Source of the DNA: Isoetes taiwanensis
Lineage: Eukaryota > Streptophyta > Lycopodiopsida > Isoetales > Isoetaceae
Length of the DNA stretch: 64,000 bases
Reading direction: 5' to 3'
Assembly (NCBI GenBank): GCA_021234155.1
Contig: JAJEKV010000070.1
Coordinates: 5,713,311 to 5,777,310, forward strand
Part shown: positions 11,276 through 22,291 of the stretch, piece by piece
Numbering within the stretch: position 1 is the first letter of the stretch
Layout: each line of letters opens with the position of its first letter
Translations under genes and position numbers: made by a program
The notes under the pieces: generated by a model
Databases searched by the model: none
What the model was told of the DNA's origin: nothing
The model's input: the letters and a program-made list of their open reading frames with translations, nothing else

Positions 11276-12346
11276 TCACCTCTTGTCTTGAAAAATATTC
11301 TTTGACACTACATCTCTCTTCATAATGACCAACAAATTTTGCGTGGGGCAGATCGACACTCTTTGCCATAATGTCCTCTTTTTTCCACATTTTGGGTGTG
11401 GTCCGTACCAACAAAAGTCCGAGGAGTGAGTGTCCCTTAGGCAGTGCACACATGGGGCATAGGTCTTTCTCTCAGATCTTGAAGCTTTCATTTCTTGTAA
11501 TTGTTTGGTGACCTCAAGCAAGGCTTCTGAAACTTTAGTGATTTCTGCCCTGACATCAGAGGTAGGATTTGCTGCATCTTCTGCTTTAACTTTCTTCTTT
11601 TTCTTTTGCAATGCATAGACTGATATTGGACCTGGGCCCATATATTCTGGTTCGTAATCTGGAAAAAAAGGGTCATTAGATGAGTGCATATCATCAGGAA
11701 GATAGGAAAGCATGTTAGCAATCTCAATAGCTTTGGTAAAAGCTTTATGTATGGTATCAAAGCCTGCTTGCTTCTGCAACTTATACATTTTTCTGTACAC
11801 CCTTGGTCTGCTACTCAAGCCTCTTATGAAACATGCCACCAGGTGTAGAGTATGATTTGGTACCTGACTTGCTTGACATTTAGTTAGATAAGTGTGAAAT
11901 CTCTCCACATATTGGTGCACAGTCTCACCATGCTTAATTTGAAAAGTTTGTAATTCAAAGACCAAATCTTGTGGTTCAGTTGTCTTACCAAACCTTTCAA
12001 TGAAGTGTTTTTCGATCTCCTCCCAAGTGTTGACACCTGTGCTGATAGTATACTCCAACCATGCTCTCACTTCTTCATTCTTGAAATACTTCTTGAATTC
12101 CGAAAACTTAGTACCTTTTTTATGACTATATTCTTGATAGTATTCCTCATAGCTTCTCAAAAAATTATTAGCATTGATGTTTGGATCAAATGTAGGAGGA
12201 GGAGTTGGCATATTGAGTTCAAAATATTGTATACCTGCATTACCTTGATTGGTGACAATATGGCAGGCACACCTGTATTTTCTGGTGCTTCAATGCGAAT
12301 TTGGTCAGACACCTCATTGCTTTTTTTAGGAGCCATGAGTTCTTAA
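11276..12346 (-). pseudogene. Gag capsid-like protein (retrotrans_gag)
   Basis: The main frame (11,276-12,211) gives 311 residues with a retrotrans_gag-type core: VRAWLEYTISTGVNTWEEIE, FIERFGKTTEPQ, FQIKHGETVHQYVERFHTYL and CFIRGLSSRPRVY. An ATG at 12,346 opens a frame beginning MAPKKSNEVSD, which joins the main frame only after a one-base shift near 12,240. A cysteine/histidine-containing tail (CVHCLRDTHSSDFCW) hints at a zinc knuckle, and the reading shifts again after about 11,370. Gag would package element RNA into cytoplasmic particles. Confidence 0.88.
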
Positions 12347-13744
12347 AGATCCAGGTGGGATCTCGGTAGAACCTCCAAAATGTTGAGGATATTCCTGGCA
12401 AACCCTCAACCTCAGTGGTGTAGAACCTCCAGGTTGCTATAGGCAACCACTCTGTGAGAGAATACTGCAGAAGAATTACTCAAACAACCAAGGTAGATCA
12501 GTTTCCCTGAACAGAAAAAAAAGAGTCACAGCAAAATTCCTCTCATGTGTGGTTTCTTGGGCTTTTTTTCATTGGATCAATTTTGTTGGACACTAGACAA
12601 AGTACTCAATCTACCTATGAAAGTCTGCTAAAGAATCCCTAGGGCAACTATGTGCAATTGATCAAAATGACCGGGTCAATTTTTGGTCAATATCCCAACC
12701 CGAGAGCTTCTTTTTGCAAGTGTGTGAGCAGAATGTCTTTTCAAATCTTGTCAGTTGAAATAGTTTCTGGTGATCCTGCAGAGTAGGTGCAAGGAGTTCT
12801 TTTTTTGGGATCTAGTCTTTCCCCCCTTTTTTATGAATATTTTTGGTAAGGAATAGCAACTTAAACTCTAAGGTGAATGAATGAAATATTACTACAGAAG
12901 ATGCAATACCAGGATGTTTTCTTTTGCTAATATTTGGTTTTTAAAACAATCATCTACACCTAGGCTCGTTAACAGAATTGAGATCATTAATTCGCTCCAA
13001 TATTATGCTTTAGGTTATCAAATGAGGACAATGCTTACCAAGTTCGAATTTTCTTTCATTGAATCATCACAGAATAGGAACATAAATACCCAAGCTCAGA
13101 GTCTTGGGCACAGGATCGGAAATAATCAGATAAAGGTACACAATCAAATAATTTCCATCAAATAAATGAGTATTTCATACAAGGCAGGTCATTCTCCGCT
13201 CATGTTCCGCAAATCCGCTCCAAATACAGTCACAGAGGTCGAATATTTCGCACAGAAGCCGACCCTTGTTTCAAAATTATTTCCCCTTTCGATTTTCTCA
13301 TTTCCGGCACATTCTTGGCATTCGAGTTTGTTTGGCTTTGGCTTATGCGTGCTATGGTCTTTCTTGAGACACAAGGATACAAAAAGGATGTTAAAGCTCA
13401 TGATTGACAGGCCGGATCCATCAGAGGGATCGGATCTTGGCCTGACCCTTTTAGGTTATAGAGTTTTTAATGAAGAACAATATCCCACAGGCTTCCAACA
13501 CAAAATAATACCAGGATAACGTGGCGCATGGTGATTGGGTGAAATGATGCTTAGGCCAAGGGGTGCATAAGAAAAAATATTATGTTCGCATCCTCCAAAC
13601 ATAGGGCACTCTTCCCTAGGAACCAAACTATAGGGCCATGTCATGGTCTATTTGGGAATCTTTTTGTGCTACATGGAATCTTTTTGATGCCCCACCCTAT
13701 GGGGGAATTTCTTAGGTGAAGATTTGTTTGCACATATTTGGGAA
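12347..13744. other. Gypsy 5' leader / unassigned
   Basis: This is the sequence between gag and the right 789-bp repeat. There is no convincing open frame. I looked on the minus strand for a tRNA primer-binding match (TGGTATCAGAGC or TGGCGCC type) and found none I trust. Confidence 0.5.
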
Positions 13745-14533
13745 TGGCATGAGCTTGGAGTTTATACATGTGGTGAGTATAGGGTATATGTGGGCAATCC
13801 TAGGGTGACGTGGCATAGGGTGACTTGGCATGTGATGTCTTGGCAAAACTTTTCCCCTAGTCAAAAACTTTGTGCGATGAAAAAAGTGATGTGTGATGAG
13901 GTGGACAACTTTGGTGAGGTGGATGATGACATGGCATGGTAAGTTCATCAAGTGTAAATTTGTACAATGGTTTAGACCATGTTTTGAGCTTATTTTTTGC
14001 ACATGCAACTTGATATTGAAAATGTGGGTTCTTTCTCTCTCTTTTTGACTTAGAGAGAGAATGTGCCATTTTGACCAATGGTAGGTCAATTTTGTACGGA
14101 TTTTTCGTGTCTCAAGTGAATGGAGGGTATTTCAAGGGTGTGTGAGAAGTTTTTGACTAGGGAAAGAGTTTGAACCATATTGGGGTGTGCATAGGGGTGG
14201 AGGCAAGTGAAGTGAGAGAAATAGAGGCAAAGGGTGCTCTAAGCATAATTTATGCCCAAGAATTTGAACTTGAGTGAACATCTTACTTGTCAAAGGGGTC
14301 TTCTTATCTTGATATTGCCATGAAGCTTCCTTGAGTTGACCTTGCCTTCCTTCTTGTGTGACTTTGACTTTTTCACCTTAAATCCTTTCTTGTGATGCTT
14401 CAAATGAAAGTCCTTGCTTGGTTCTTCAGCTCGAGCTCTTGTGTTGACTTGGTCCATGCACATGTTTCAACAAGTTATCAGCCATCAATGTGAAATGCTA
14501 TTTGCTCTTCTATGCTGCCAAATCATGGCAGCA
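13745..14533. repeat. LTR-like direct repeat, right copy
   Basis: A near-identical counterpart of 4434-5222, with the same 789-base length, TG...CA ends and orientation. If LTRs, this would be the 5' LTR of the minus-strand gypsy element. The low divergence would then mean a recent insertion, which fits poorly with the heavily broken gag-pol. Confidence 0.6.
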
Positions 14534-15869
14534 TTGCTGCCTCAAAAATTTGTGATCCATCTGCTCATACATTTAGTTGCAAAAATGGCAGGGGGCAAAT
14601 CCTTTGAATGGTGCTTGGATCTAAGGAAGAACTTGAGCAGGCTATGCATGGGAGGGATAAAAGTTCCATTTCTGACAGACCCTGCTGATATACACCCTAC
14701 TGCTGTCATTGGGAAAATGATTATACTTGACCATACCAAGCTGCTATCATTGGGAAAATGATTATGCTTGACCATACCTCTTCCCTCTGGATGCTGGTTC
14801 AAGTCGATAACTATTTCTACAAAAACTTGAAGCCCCACTATGAAATAGCTTGGTCTATAAGCTAGTTTTTATTTTTGCTCTTAAAAAACTTGTGGAGGTT
14901 GATACCAGCAGTCTCATTTCTTCCCTTTGTAATACTGCATGTTACTTTATATGCTATATGGGAAAGTTAAACTATTTCTATGGCTGATGCATGTAGCCAT
15001 GTGGCCCTGCGTTGCAACTATCTCGTTGTGTTTGTCTATGCATCCCTAAGAAATGAACAAAGCTCTGTCCTACATAATTTGATAAAAACACATTTATGCC
15101 TTTTGTGTAATATACCATCATTTGATCTGCTCTCTTTATGCTGGAAATTTAATTTCTGTCTTGCAAAGCATCCTGAAATTCTCCAGATAAGTTCTGATAT
15201 ACAATGTCCATATACAATAAGAAAATATAGCAGGCAAATACAACCGAAAAATATAATGCCAATATCAATGTTCTGATAATTGCGCGCTGATTCCTTTCTT
15301 GATAGGTCTGATAAGAACCTATGTTTTGGATGGTGTCTGATAAGTTCTAGAACCTATGTTCAGAATGCCTTGACTTGGGAAAAGTTAGAAGGAAAGACAA
15401 TTGGTCATTATCTGATAGGTCTGATGATAGGAAAACAAAAAATTTGAAATAGAAACAGGGAGTTGTCTATCTCCAGATAGAGCTACTGCAAGCATCATGT
15501 TTTCAAGGCAGGGGTATCCATCTGCAAGTCATGTTCCTGCAACTGGGCATGGCTCCCTTGATCTGACTCAGAGCCAGATAGTAAACCTCATCCCGCTTTT
15601 AATGAATCTAGTTTCAGAAATGGCTGCCACCAGAACAACAATAATAAATAATAAGGTAAGGACAGAACTCTGGAAGGTAGAATAAAAACATTTACCTCAC
15701 TTGTAACAATGACAATGCTCTTGGTCAAATCATTACATGCCTGAAGTAACCATGACGTGCCTGAAGTAACCTAACATATAGATGCATTTGTGATAAATCT
15801 GCTGAAATTTGCATAGTTTGTTGCTTAATATTAACAGCATTAAAATTCATGCTTTAGAATAATAACTCC
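14534..15869. other. Unassigned, with a 41-bp tandem duplication
   Basis: No gene is recognised. A 41-base unit containing ATTGGGAAAATGATTAT is duplicated in tandem at 14,702-14,739 and 14,743-14,778. A 115-codon frame runs out of the LTR-like repeat into this region and has no family resemblance. Confidence 0.6.
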
Positions 15870-16345
15870 CCAAGTCACAGATCTCCAAGTCTCCATTTTG
15901 TGATAACATGCACACCAAACACTCATGACGAAACCAAAAGCCACAATTAATGTAGGAAAAGCCCACCAATGGATTAGCAAAGCATTGAAAAAATAAGTAA
16001 TCCAGATCCAATGCCACAAAAATGCAGCAATGGATCCAATACCAGCTCCTACACCAACCTGGGCCGGATTATTCTGAGCTATCTCTTATTCTTAACCAAG
16101 CCATATAAACTGCAACACAACATACTGCTATGGCCAATATAAAACACCAAAATCCTAAGCTTTCCCAGGACAGAAACCCTAAAGCTGCATATGTTCCCAG
16201 AAACCCCAAAAGACCGAAAGCATGCGAAGAAGGCATACCCTGGATCAATCTTAATCCCAAAAGTCGTAAGTGGTCGCCTCCCCCGATTAATACATCGCTT
16301 AAGAAGCTTGAAAAACCCAAAGATTGGCTATGGCGCCCGTGATGG
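15870..16345 (-). pseudogene. Lipid phosphate phosphatase (PAP2 family) pseudogene
   Basis: Three pieces on minus, in three frames, line up with plastid-type lipid phosphate phosphatases. Near 16,290 is LLKRCINRGRRPL with DPG (cf. the KRxxNxxRP motif of PAP2 enzymes). The next frame continues with GMPSSHA (signature motif SxxH region) and membrane segments ending VYMAWLR. After another one-base shift at about 16,085 comes AQVGVGAGIGS followed by a tryptophan-rich membrane segment. Functional family members remove phosphate from lipid phosphates such as phosphatidate. Two shifts and no start codon make it inactive as read. It has no introns where several would be expected, so a processed copy is possible. 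Confidence 0.7.
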
Positions 16346-17393
16346 CCCGGACAGTATGATTGTCGCAGTGATCAAGGAAAACTTCGGCAAACACTGCATG
16401 AGACTAGCCATACTTGATCGCCGTGTATAGGAAAAGGCATCGCTAATTAACTGGAGTTAAAGTGACCTCACTTTAATTTTTCAGATTTCGTAGTATATTT
16501 TAATGGTCTAGTTAACTTTGTGTTAACAGCATATTAACTGCGATGTTGAGTGTGAAAGAAGGTTCGGTTAAGGTTTTCCGTTAAAAAAAAGTTAACCACC
16601 ACTAATTAATATTATGCTAACTTAACTTGTGGTGTGAAGAGTGTTGTGGTTAAAAATGCTAACTTAACCTAACTTAACGGCTGGTCTGAATGGACCCTTA
16701 ATATGATACACAAAGATATGAATATGCTATGTAGATCCTAGTTGATAAATTTTCAACTACTGCAAAATACGTTCAATTTAATTGAATTGATGTGGCCGTT
16801 GATATTGCTACAATGGCAATCATATAACAATAGCACAAGCTTGTGATTGTGGGATTTTGAATAAAAGGAGACAAAAAAACCTAGATTCATCAATCCTTTT
16901 CTAAGGTCAACGTTTTATTACAAACTCATTGAAAAATGTAAGTCATAACTTCCAAGCTATATCTTTCTTTCTTATATTGTCAATATCATCTTCCATGTAA
17001 TTTCTCAAGGTACAAACTAGCAAGCACAAGAGAAGTGACAAATATGAAAGAAAGGCCTCGGGGACAAATTCTTGTATTTGTTAGTCCTAGATAATATTGG
17101 TAGTTCACTTCTTTTGTTTTAATGTCTCAATTGCTATGTTAGTGTCACTCAATTGGGAGATAATATATATTCGAGACAAGGACTTAAGTCCCCATTTATT
17201 TTTTACTGACATTTTACTCATTACTACGACACTGCAAAACGGTTTGCAACTCCAGAACGTATCAGGAAATCAAAACCAAACACCTTTTGGTTGCAAGAGC
17301 GTGGTTTTTCATGTGATATGTCAGTTTTTCGCCAATAAAAAGAGGACGAAATGCTTGATTCTTCTACTTCTGTTTTATTTTGAAATTTTTGAA
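16346..17393. other. Upstream region of the PLATZ-like gene
   Basis: AT-rich. 16,440-16,700 has many GTTAA/TTAAC tracts ending in AATGGACCCTTAAT, which may be a decayed miniature element. The 500 bases before 17,394 presumably hold the promoter. In-frame codons run from 17,097 to the chosen start without a stop, but the upstream part is hydrophobic and AT-rich, unlike PLATZ proteins. Confidence 0.45.
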
Positions 17394-17933
17394 ATGGCAG
17401 CTCCCGTTCCAGAATGGTTGAAGACCTTGGTGCAGCTGCATTACGAGCCAGGTGGTGGGGAGAGGAGGAATTGGTTTTGCATGCAATGCAATGTGCCGGA
17501 ATTGATGAGCGAGAGGGAGTTGACTGCTGGTGGGCACTACAAACATTTCCGTGTCAAATTTTGGAGGTATTCCAACGAAGAAGACTGTGTTCACTGCAGT
17601 GAGTTGAAGGCATTTCCTGTTCCTTTTCCTCAGATCGAGTATGTGGACAACAGATCACTGAAGGAGCACTCAATTTACTTTGTCCATACAAGAATCGGAG
17701 GAAAAAAGACCAAAACTAATTTAAACAGATGCGCTATATGCGGTTTTTTGTGCCCAGATCACATTTACTGCAGTTTGCAATGTCTGGTAGCAGCAGGGGG
17801 GGCTGTGCCAGAAGCCAGCGCACAGCAGAATTTAATTCAGAGTTTGGAATGTCTAGTAGCAGCAGAGGGCTCACAAGCTGAAGAACAGACTGCAGCACCG
17901 GAAGAATCAAATGAGCACGAAGCCCAATCCTAA
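17394..17933 (+). CDS. PLATZ-like zinc-binding protein, intronless
   Basis: The gene encodes 179 residues from MAAPVPEWLKTL. The N-terminal WLKTL start, the RRNWFCMQCN core, GGHYKHFRVKFWRYS and the C-terminal CAIC...YCSLQC box follow the order of plant PLATZ proteins, which are nuclear AT-rich-DNA-binding repressors. The C-terminal zinc motif C-x2-C-x10-C-x3-C is complete. The first finger is not: the usual leading CxxH pair is replaced (QLHYEPGGG) and the second CxxC reads LMSERE, leaving only CMQC and HYKH. The tail is rich in Glu/Ala/Gln with a repeated LECLVAA/LQCLVAA phrase. I chose the start at 17,394 because homologues begin a few residues before WLK. No intron is needed, so a retrogene is possible. 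It could be a diverged, partly decayed PLATZ. Confidence 0.75.
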   Translation: MAAPVPEWLKTLVQLHYEPGGGERRNWFCMQCNVPELMSERELTAGGHYKHFRVKFWRYSNEEDCVHCSELKAFPVPFPQIEYVDNRSLKEHSIYFVHTRIGGKKTKTNLNRCAICGFLCPDHIYCSLQCLVAAGGAVPEASAQQNLIQSLECLVAAEGSQAEEQTAAPEESNEHEAQS

Positions 17934-19183
17934 ATAAACGAGGAACCATTACTTTTCTGCTGTATTTTCATTTCCGCTCTGTTTTTCCTTGCTTTTATTG
18001 TAGCAGAAGTGCAGTTTTTGGAATTTATATGTTCTCTTATTACACTGGTTTATCTCTGCCAATTTATATGCGCATTTTGTTTTTCCATTTTGGAGTATGG
18101 TTTATTTTGTCAATTTTGGAGTATGCGTTTTTACTGGATACCTGGAATACATTCAACGAACTGATTTGATGATGCATATAACTGGTCTGATTTGATGGAT
18201 TTTGATGCACATCACTGGTCTGATTGTGCTCTGGTGCTTCTGAAAAAATACAAGAGTTTAGATCCCTATATTATCTCATTTTCTTCTCTGCAACACAGTC
18301 TGGTACTTCTGAAAAGACACAACACAAGAGTTTGGATTCCATGTCTCATTTTCTTCTCTATTATGTGATAAGAACGATTCTTTATTTGTTTTTGTTCTTT
18401 GTTCTTGTCTGTAATGTCTGTCAGAACTATTTACCAAAAAAAACATTGGAATGAGAGGCAACAAGTTCTTCTCTCTTGGGAAGTTTGCTCTGACTGACTA
18501 CGGGATAAGCCTAAACTAGAAAATCTTGTAAATGTTGTAAATTAATAATCTTGTAATTTTGTAATCTAGTGGAAGCTTTGTAGATCGGAAGACTATAATT
18601 GGAAGCTCTGGGATCAGAAGCTCTGAGATCGGAACTTCGGAAGACAGAGGAGAAACTATTTGGCCGTGCTCTGTAGATGTAGAAGTCCCTGCTCTGTCTA
18701 TTCCCAATAGAACTTAGTCCCTGATCTAGGCAGATCAAGTGTGTTTTCTGGGTTCCATCATCAGGGGCTGGCTTTGTGATTCCTTCGTGTGATAAGAAAC
18801 ACTCTGTTTCGTGTCTGTATTTTGAAAAAAAATCAGCTGTGTGGAGCAATAATGTGGCCGAAATCACAAATCGTTTATATGGTGTTCCGCTGCAAGCTTA
18901 AGCCACGCTCCTTTAAGGCATACCATAGCAAGATCGGCGATCACAGGGCTCTAGCCGCTTCTTCTATTCTATTCTTCTAAAATGTTTCAGTAAGAAATGA
19001 GGTTTCCACACAGGAAACCCCTGTTAGGGCCGGGCCTTGTTAATTCCGGCAGGCTTGTCGCTAAGCAATAGAGCAAGATCGATTTGCAGCCAAGCCTGGA
19101 CTGATTCTTCTGTTTCTTGTGTGTTTGTTTAGGGTACGTGTGCCTCTGCTGTGGGTGTTGCTCTGATTTCTGTTGTGCCTGTC

Positions 19184-19222
<39 letters not shown>

Positions 19223-19423
19223 TTGAATTGGACTTTGTCCTACTAGTTTTTAAGGAGGAGGACTTTGTCCTACTCGTTTTAAGTGGAGGAGGATTTTATT
19301 TCATGTTATTTATCTCTTATCTCAATATACATAGAAATTCTTTTTAAATATTTGGCGAACAAAAAGGGTTAATTACCTTTGCGTTTTAATAAAATAAATA
19401 AAATCAACTTTTTTTTTTTTACT
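17934..19423. other. Unassigned, with a 33-base A tract
   Basis: No gene is seen. A run of 33 A at 19,187-19,219 follows about 1 kb of low-coding sequence and could be the tail of a plus-strand retroposed sequence. Just after it GGACTTTGTCCTACT occurs twice (near 19,231 and 19,260) and once more near 38,715. Confidence 0.5.
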
Positions 19424-19427
19424 TTAG

Positions 19428-19459
19428 AACCATCATTCAATTAAATTGGGATTATGTCT
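19428..19459 (+). repeat. Left terminal inverted repeat of the 12-kb transposon
   Basis: 32 bases, beginning AACCATCATTC and ending GGGATTATGTCT. They are the exact reverse complement of 31,658-31,689 and are preceded by TTAG. Confidence 0.92.
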
Positions 19460-20623
19460 ATTCCAAAATCGCGCCGTATAAGCTATTTATTGACCATTAT
19501 ATTGAATTAACCACACTTTTGCACTGAGTTCATTTTCGGGCTAGGAAGATGCATTTTATGTTGAAATGCAAGGGCATCCAAATATTCGGTCCAAATGACC
19601 CATATTATGAAAGAATGTTGGCAATATAAAAAGTAGGAAATTGCTTATTAATTGCATAATCACCGAATTTACAACGAAATCTAAACATTGAAATTGTAGT
19701 GTTTTTACGACAATAAATAAATGCCAAGCAAGTTGCTTTCTGAACGTAGATTTTCAAGGGTCAAATCGCGCGTGGCGCCATTTTATTTTCATAAATAACG
19801 ATTATAGTGGAACATAAACTTTAAAAACTAATCCAAATCATCGCCGACAAAGGCCAAGAAGTGTGCCGAGATCCTTTCGATCATGAACAAACCATGCTCG
19901 ATTCCATATAAGATGGATTACAACATCAAAGGGATCGATAGATAGAAGCGGGCGGGATTCATAGCAACGACATCAAGCCAAACCCCGGTTCTATTTCTAG
20001 CTCACAGACCGCAGAGGTCTCGTGGTTCATCCGGCGTAATAGAATGTGCCATAATAACAAGCGTATAGGCGGAAGCCGGGCCGATGGTTTGCCAATTTCA
20101 TGCATACGTATTTATAGACACCTAAATTATTGACCCGATATATACATACAAATTATTGCAAGTATAGCAAACCATACACGTAATATAAAAGAACAATACG
20201 CATACGTAACCAATAATGCTGATATAAGAACACAATATATATTCGAAAGAGTTTGGTGTAAAGTATATTTCATATTCAAAACTTATTGGAAAGTGTATTT
20301 CCTGATACATATATATATATATCAAAAAGTTCCCTTTCTAGAACGATCTTCTCTAGGTCCCCACCAATTTCCCCCGTCCGATTAAGTTGGGTATAGTGTT
20401 TGTATCTCTTCGACCTTTTTCCTCAGATATTTCGCAAGATGTCGACAAAACGGCGAAAGTCATCTTTTTTCAAAATCCTCGATGATAGGATGGTGGATTT
20501 AGTGATCGGACTCGATTGAAGCAACACTTCAAGGCGTCATCATCAACTATAATGATGTCTTCCTTCTCCCGAACGCCCAAGTCATCCATCATGTCGCCAA
20601 GCATTTCACAAATATTTTTTACC

Positions 20624-20905
20624 TCAGGGATCCTTTGGGTTATTGAATGACTTACATTTGCTCGATCCCAAAACGGATGCCCAATCTCTATGTAACTCGG
20701 GAACTACTCTCAAAACTTCCTCGTATATTTCTATTCTCCATCGACGACCAAATTGCACAACGAAATAAAAAAGAAAGCTTGGTCTAACATCTCCTTCGAT
20801 ATCTGGCCACGGATATACCCATTTCAGATATGTCTCAAATGGTTTCTGTGGCATACCATGATAAAGGAAATTGTGCTTTAGGTAACGTTTTGCGAGGCAC
20901 TCCAT
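20624..20905 (-). CDS. Unidentified coding-like exon (minus gene of 12-kb element)
   Basis: The 93-codon frame from an ATG begins MECLAKRYLKHNFLYHGMPQ and is rich in aromatic residues (YLKWVYPWPDIEGDV, FGRRWRIEIYEEVLRVV). I recognise no family. It lies about 860 bases downstream of the 21.8-22.3 kb frame on the same strand, and no stop-free path joins them, so it is either an exon or a decayed piece of one larger gene carried by the transposon. The predicted product is acidic/aromatic with no obvious membrane segment. Confidence 0.35.
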   Translation of the reverse strand: MECLAKRYLKHNFLYHGMPQKPFETYLKWVYPWPDIEGDVRPSFLFYFVVQFGRRWRIEIYEEVLRVVPELHRDWASVLGSSKCKSFNNPKDP

Positions 20906-20990
20906 TCAAATCGAACACCGTAATTTTGGAGGAAACCGGATTAGGTCTGTAATAATAAAGCACACACTTGTGAGACAAGGAAAAGAAAAT

Positions 20991-21100
20991 TGAAATCGCT
21001 GGGCGCGATTTCAATTCTGTTGGAATAATTGAAATCGGCGCTGGCGCGATTTTCAATTCTGTTTGAAGAATTGAAATCGCTGGCGGGCGCGATTTTCATT
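20991..21100. repeat. Three tandem GC-palindrome units
   Basis: Units at about 20,991-21,020, 21,029-21,060 and 21,071-21,100 each read GAAATCG-(GC-rich)-GCGCGATTT, embedded in ATTGAAATCG/TTTTCAATTCTG. Each can fold on itself. Single relatives occur near 19,764, 23,165, 23,195, 23,285, 23,345, 24,541, 24,643, 26,207, 26,687, 26,734 and 26,788, mostly within the transposon's left half. Confidence 0.8.
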
Positions 21101-21763
21101 TCGCTTGAATAACATACCTTTACGGTTCCCGCTCAACATCCGCAATGATGAGCTTACTCTACCGCCTTGATTACCGCCGTAAGTGTCGACCACATCACTT
21201 AGTGTTTGAACTATGGTTGATACTTCATTACTCTTTATGCTAACCCCGACTCGAGCTTTCGAATCCACCGTATCATCAAGGATTTTGTCTTCTTCGTTTA
21301 TGCGTTACCTACATCCACTTACGGCCGGATTTTCCAATGTGATTGGAAGGATAGGCACGCTCTCGGCCGCATAGTTAAGCCGTTGCTTGTCGATATCCTT
21401 CTTTATGCCCTCTATATGCTTTCTCATTTCTTCCCGCCCGCAGCCGGTCTGCGCAGGTAAGCCGGACTTAGAGCTGGAAGCTTTATTTTTGCACTACCTA
21501 GCGGACCCCTAGGTGCCACCTCTAGCACTTTCTCGAAAAAATATCGAGGAAGTCCTTGGCTTGACCATCGAGACCACACTTTGGCATTTCCTAGCTAGCT
21601 TCGAGCTTCCCCGCCCGACATAACCTCCAACATGAAACTCCCAACACGTAGACTCTAACGGGTGGAAGGCTTCAATCGGAAAACTCGAAGGGCCAAAGAA
21701 AACCCGTGCTTATTCAAATCCCCCCTTATGCGGCCGTCAAGTAGCTCATACTTGATTGGTGAA

Positions 21764-22291
21764 TTAAGGACGTGGTCGACCCAGTTTTTCTTCTTCCTCT
21801 TCCTCTTCCTCTTCGGCCCGTGTCCACATCCACATCTGGCAGGTCCTTTCCCTTTGTCTTCGCAATTGATTCGACATAAAAACATTCTTCAATAGGGGTT
21901 CATCTAGCCGATAGCACCGCCAAGCAATCTTCTCACCTTCCGGTTTCCCCTTGAGTCTTTCATATTCTTTATCATCCATAATGGCTATCATAAGGACTAG
22001 CACATGTGAGATCTTACTTTCGGTACTAAACTCACTATCTTTGTTTTCATCTATCATTACCGCTTGCCTCATCACTTTAATGCATTCGACATCATTTGCA
22101 AAGCAGCCTAGTGCATATCGTAGGAAATGCCTGAGTGGCAAACCGTCACGATAGTATAATGCATCTCGCCGCCAAAACCACTGCATGTGTTGAAGAAGGT
22201 GTCGAATCATCCCAGGTCCATCTCGTGCCACGGCTATCAAGAACAAATAGAGTGATGTCGGTTGGCCTTCACCTACCTCGGCATGGCACAC
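21764..22291 (-). CDS. Unidentified 175-aa coding-like exon (minus gene of 12-kb element)
   Basis: The frame runs MCHAEVGEGQPTSLYLFLIA... through ARDGPGMIRHLLQHMQWFWR and GLPLRHFLRYALGCFANDVE to a glutamate run near the end. The pattern of paired helices with small residues and LL is weakly reminiscent of ankyrin-like repeats, but I would not assign it. Overlapping plus-strand frames have poorer composition. It is probably part of the same minus-strand gene as the two-exon piece at 24.2-25.1 kb. The distance and intervening stops mean exon boundaries or frameshifts are missing from this reading. Confidence 0.4.
   Translation of the reverse strand: MCHAEVGEGQPTSLYLFLIAVARDGPGMIRHLLQHMQWFWRRDALYYRDGLPLRHFLRYALGCFANDVECIKVMRQAVMIDENKDSEFSTESKISHVLVLMIAIMDDKEYERLKGKPEGEKIAWRCYRLDEPLLKNVFMSNQLRRQRERTCQMWMWTRAEEEEEEEEEKLGRPRP

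Larger units (their letters stand above)
7051..12346 (-). mobile_element. Degenerate Ty3/gypsy LTR retrotransposon (gag-pol body)
   Basis: On the minus strand, in order, lie gag, an aspartic protease of the DGGS type, an extra RNase H, reverse transcriptase, the gypsy RNase H and integrase. Breaks occur near 12,230 (gag start), 11,300 (gag/protease), 10,640 (within protease) and 8,400-8,503 (RNase H/integrase). The aspartate-glycine-glycine-serine protease and the second RNase H point to a Tat-like plant lineage (family knowledge). Reverse transcription would need LTRs; the 789-bp repeats at 4434-5222 and 13,745-14,533 are the candidates but are not proven. With these breaks the copy cannot make a normal polyprotein. 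Confidence 0.92.

Noticed and set aside
13456-13744. tRNA primer-binding site next to the right LTR-like repeat
   Set aside because: No TGG-starting match of useful length to a tRNA 3' end on minus.
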